From Bacteroidales bacterium (GTDB taxonomy: Bacteria; Bacteroidota; Bacteroidia; Bacteroidales; SM23-62): DNA of 60,392 nt. The stretch is from contig JADHVS010000003.1 of assembly GCA_016783865.1 (NCBI GenBank), positions 1 to 60,392 on the forward strand. The letters are read 5' to 3'. Below the pieces are notes generated by a model, which saw nothing but the letters and a program-made list of their open reading frames with translations, was not told the DNA's origin and ran no database searches. Position numbers and translations under genes: made by a program. How positions within the stretch are numbered: the stretch's first letter is position 1; each line of letters opens with the position of its first letter. Of the stretch, positions 58,196 to 60,392 are shown piece after piece.

Positions 58196-58206
58196 AATTT
58201 CATCCT

Positions 58207-59952
58207 ATGGAAGAACAAAGAATAGGCGTTTATGTTTGCTGGTGCGGTAGCAATATCGCCAAAATGGTTGATGTTGAGGCCGTTGCTGAGGAAATTGGCA
58301 AAATGCCCAATGTAGCCATTTCCAAGAACTACAAATACATGTGTTCTGATCCGGGACAAGATCTCATTGTCAAGGATATAAAGGAACATAACCTGAACCG
58401 GGTGGTTGTTTCAGCCTGCTCACCAAGGATCCATGAATTGACATTCAGAAAAGCACTTCAGAATGCAGGATTGAATCCCTACCTTTTTGAAATGGCCAAT
58501 ATCCGTGAGCATGTCTCCTGGGTTCATGAAGACCGTGAAGAAGCCACCAGGAAAGCCAAAGCACTGGTTCGAGCTGCTGTAGAACGGGTTAGTTTCCATG
58601 AACCACTGGATAAAAGGACAGTCGACATTGATCCCGCAACACTGATCATCGGGGGTGGAATCTCGGGTCTTTGCTCTGCCCTCGAAATTGCCGATACAGG
58701 AAACCAGATTTATCTGGTTGAGAAATCGGATAAGCTGGGTGGACATACAGCCATTATGGACCTGACCTTTCCACATATGCAACCTGCCGGTCAACTGATC
58801 GAACCAATAATCAAGCGGGTGAGTAACCATCCCAATATTGAAGTATTCCTGAACACCACCATTGATGAGACTTTTGGATATATTGGGAATTTTGAAACAG
58901 AAGTTCAAAAAAATGGTAAAAAGACCGAGCTCAAATTCGGGAACATCATTGTTGCCACCGGACTGAAAACATTCGATCCAAAGGTCATTGATGTATACGG
59001 ATATGGCAAGCTTCCAAATGTAGTGACATCTGTTGAATTTGAGCAGATGCTGAAAAGTGGAACCATCCAGACTAAAGATGGAAAAGAGCCGAAACATATT
59101 GCTATCATCCATTGCGTTGGCAGCAGGCATCCCGACTATCACGAATATTGCTCAAGGACTTGCTGTATGGTGGCATTGAAATATGCTAACCAGTTGCGGT
59201 CTGCATTGCCAGATTCAAACATATTTGATATATATGCTGATATGCGGGCATTCGGGAAGAAGTGTGAAGAATTCTATATGAATACGGCTAAGAGAAACAT
59301 CCTGTTCCTGAACTTCGACCAGCAACAGGGATTGCCCAGGATAGATATGCCACAGATTAGTAAGGCCCAAGCATCTGACGGATGCGAAATGATCATTGAA
59401 ATGAACGAAAGGCTGTCAGGTGAAAAAATTGAAGTACCGGCCGACCTTGTCATCCTTATGGTGGGTATGGAAGCCCACGAAAGCGCCAAAGAGGTGGCTC
59501 ACTCTGTGGGTGTTAGCTTGTGCGGGAATGAGTTCTACATTGAGAGGCATCCCAAGCTTGATCCGGTGGCCACTACCACGGATGGTGTTTACATTGTTGG
59601 TGCCTGCCAGGGGCCAAAAGACATCACCGATTCGGTGGCCCAGGCCCGTGCCGCAGCAGCCCGTATACTTGGCACCATTGCTCTCGGCCAGGTAGAAGTA
59701 GAACTAACGACTGCAGTTGTCAATGAGGACATATGCTGCGGGTGTCAAACCTGTGTTAAAGTATGTCCTTATACAGCCATCTCATTTGATGATGAGAAGA
59801 ATGTATCCGTTGTCAACGAAATACTTTGTAAAGGCTGCGGGACATGCGGATCAGCATGCCCGACAGGTGCTATTCGAAGCAGGCACTTCACCGACAAACA
59901 GATAATTTCCCAGATCCGTGGATTAATGCATCTGGAACTAACTGAAATGTAA
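58207..59952 (+). CDS. HdrA-type FAD/Fe-S protein 2 (QmoB-like)
   Basis: 581 residues. Unlike HdrA 1, its N-terminal domain is intact (C11, C13, C46, C71: VYVCWCGSN, YMCSDPGQ, SACSPRIHE). FAD motif GGGISG is at about 144-149 and the HdrA motif CVGSRHPDYHEYCSRTCC is present. The inserted ferredoxin is absent and FPHMQPAGQ takes the place of the CAAC site. A C-terminal double ferredoxin (CCGCQTCVKVCP, CKGCGTCGSACP) is present. It is followed 19 bases later by MvhD; in Qmo systems MvhD is fused to QmoB, here it is separate. Confidence 0.9.
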   Translation: MEEQRIGVYVCWCGSNIAKMVDVEAVAEEIGKMPNVAISKNYKYMCSDPGQDLIVKDIKEHNLNRVVVSACSPRIHELTFRKALQNAGLNPYLFEMANIREHVSWVHEDREEATRKAKALVRAAVERVSFHEPLDKRTVDIDPATLIIGGGISGLCSALEIADTGNQIYLVEKSDKLGGHTAIMDLTFPHMQPAGQLIEPIIKRVSNHPNIEVFLNTTIDETFGYIGNFETEVQKNGKKTELKFGNIIVATGLKTFDPKVIDVYGYGKLPNVVTSVEFEQMLKSGTIQTKDGKEPKHIAIIHCVGSRHPDYHEYCSRTCCMVALKYANQLRSALPDSNIFDIYADMRAFGKKCEEFYMNTAKRNILFLNFDQQQGLPRIDMPQISKAQASDGCEMIIEMNERLSGEKIEVPADLVILMVGMEAHESAKEVAHSVGVSLCGNEFYIERHPKLDPVATTTDGVYIVGACQGPKDITDSVAQARAAAARILGTIALGQVEVELTTAVVNEDICCGCQTCVKVCPYTAISFDDEKNVSVVNEILCKGCGTCGSACPTGAIRSRHFTDKQIISQIRGLMHLELTEM

Positions 59953-59971
59953 TTTATAAACATATAATATC

Positions 59972-60392
59972 ATGAGTTTCAATCCAACCATTGTATCATT
60001 CCTTTGTAACTGGTGTTCATACACCGGTGCTGACCTGGCAGGGACTTCCAGGATGAAATATGCCCATAATATCAGGATTATCCGCGTGATGTGCTCAGGC
60101 AGGGTGGAACCCACCTTTGTCATGACCGCATTTCGTGAAGGTGCTGACGGCGTGATGATTTGCGGGTGCCACCCGGGCGATTGCCATTACCATGAGGGTA
60201 ACTATAAGTGTCTCAGGAGATACCACCTGCTGCAGAAATATATTCAGCAAATGGGTATTCACAAAGACCGGTTGCGCCTGGCCTGGATCAGTGCCAGCGA
60301 AGGAAAACAGTTTGCCGATCTGGCAGATGAAATGACCGAGACCATTAAAAATCTCGGGCCCTGTGAAATTAAAAAAGTCATGGAAACTTTAT
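59972..60392 (+). CDS. MvhD-like hydrogenase iron-sulfur subunit, partial
   Basis: 140 residues visible, cut by the window end; the family is about 140-150 long, so it is almost complete. Cysteines at 12, 15, 41, 64, 66, 71 and 80 ([41 protein letters not shown]) are typical of MvhD/FrhD, which carry a 2Fe-2S cluster and join HdrA to a hydrogenase or formate dehydrogenase. It is the fourth gene of the hdr operon. hyp genes nearby suggest that hydrogenase genes follow. Confidence 0.88.
   Translation, partial: MSFNPTIVSFLCNWCSYTGADLAGTSRMKYAHNIRIIRVMCSGRVEPTFVMTAFREGADGVMICGCHPGDCHYHEGNYKCLRRYHLLQKYIQQMGIHKDRLRLAWISASEGKQFADLADEMTETIKNLGPCEIKKVMETL

Overview
The window looks like a chromosomal piece of an anaerobic member of the Bacteroidetes (Bacteroidota, probably a Bacteroidales-like lineage). 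Signs of this are a gldFG-type ABC transporter next to dnaN, the yicC-gmk-nadD cluster, lpxB (Gram-negative lipid A), an N-terminal GldF/GldG fusion, and promoters of the TTTG / TAnnTTTG type used by this phylum. No rRNA, tRNA, CRISPR array, prophage or insertion sequence was seen. Roughly fifty genes fill most of the window.

Positions 1-29227 are mostly housekeeping. They hold an NfeD-type membrane protease, a GNAT acetyltransferase, a CAP-domain protein, an SDR, pyruvate kinase, an HD-domain protein and an M14 carboxypeptidase. A minus-strand block follows: FAH-family hydrolase, DnaQ-like exonuclease, dnaN, a DUF4340 protein, GldFG, SpoIID-like protein, lpxB and surE. After that come pheT, a macro-domain protein, a four-PAS histidine kinase, a WD40 protein, a MATE exporter, yicC, gmk and nadD. 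Positions 29351-35694 (minus strand) encode amino-acid fermentation: a four-subunit 2-oxoacid:ferredoxin oxidoreductase, an aminotransferase and an ADP-forming acyl-CoA synthetase. Together these can turn amino acids into acids with reduced ferredoxin and ATP.

Positions 35841-46700 are accessory. They hold a large secreted protein of unknown function, two paralogous stand-alone receiver proteins, a tetraheme cytochrome / Fe-S / NrfD membrane module without a catalytic subunit, an SDR-DUF2867 protein, a membrane histidine kinase, an isolated LarE and a MerR regulator with a cysteine-rich two-CW tail. Positions 47039-49549 form a methionine operon under a SAM-I riboswitch (metY, metA).

Positions 49649-60392 are the most interesting part. 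They carry hypB, hypA, a CBS-domain protein, hypF and rex, then an operon of two HdrA-type flavoproteins separated by a QmoC-like membrane subunit and followed by an MvhD-like protein cut by the window edge. A strong Rex operator (TTGTGAACCTGGTAACAA) overlaps the likely operon promoter. The picture is a redox-controlled, hydrogenase-linked Hdr/Qmo-type electron-transfer complex. The hydrogenase itself is not in the window and is inferred from the hyp genes and MvhD.

Two repeat systems run through the spacers. One is a 110-bp element present as two identical inverted copies 40 kb apart. The other is a set of degenerate arrays with a 7-bp period that sit at gene ends and supply the stop codon of three genes. 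A ten-copy 9-bp tandem repeat abuts nadD. All calls come from reading the sequence by eye; no database search was run.
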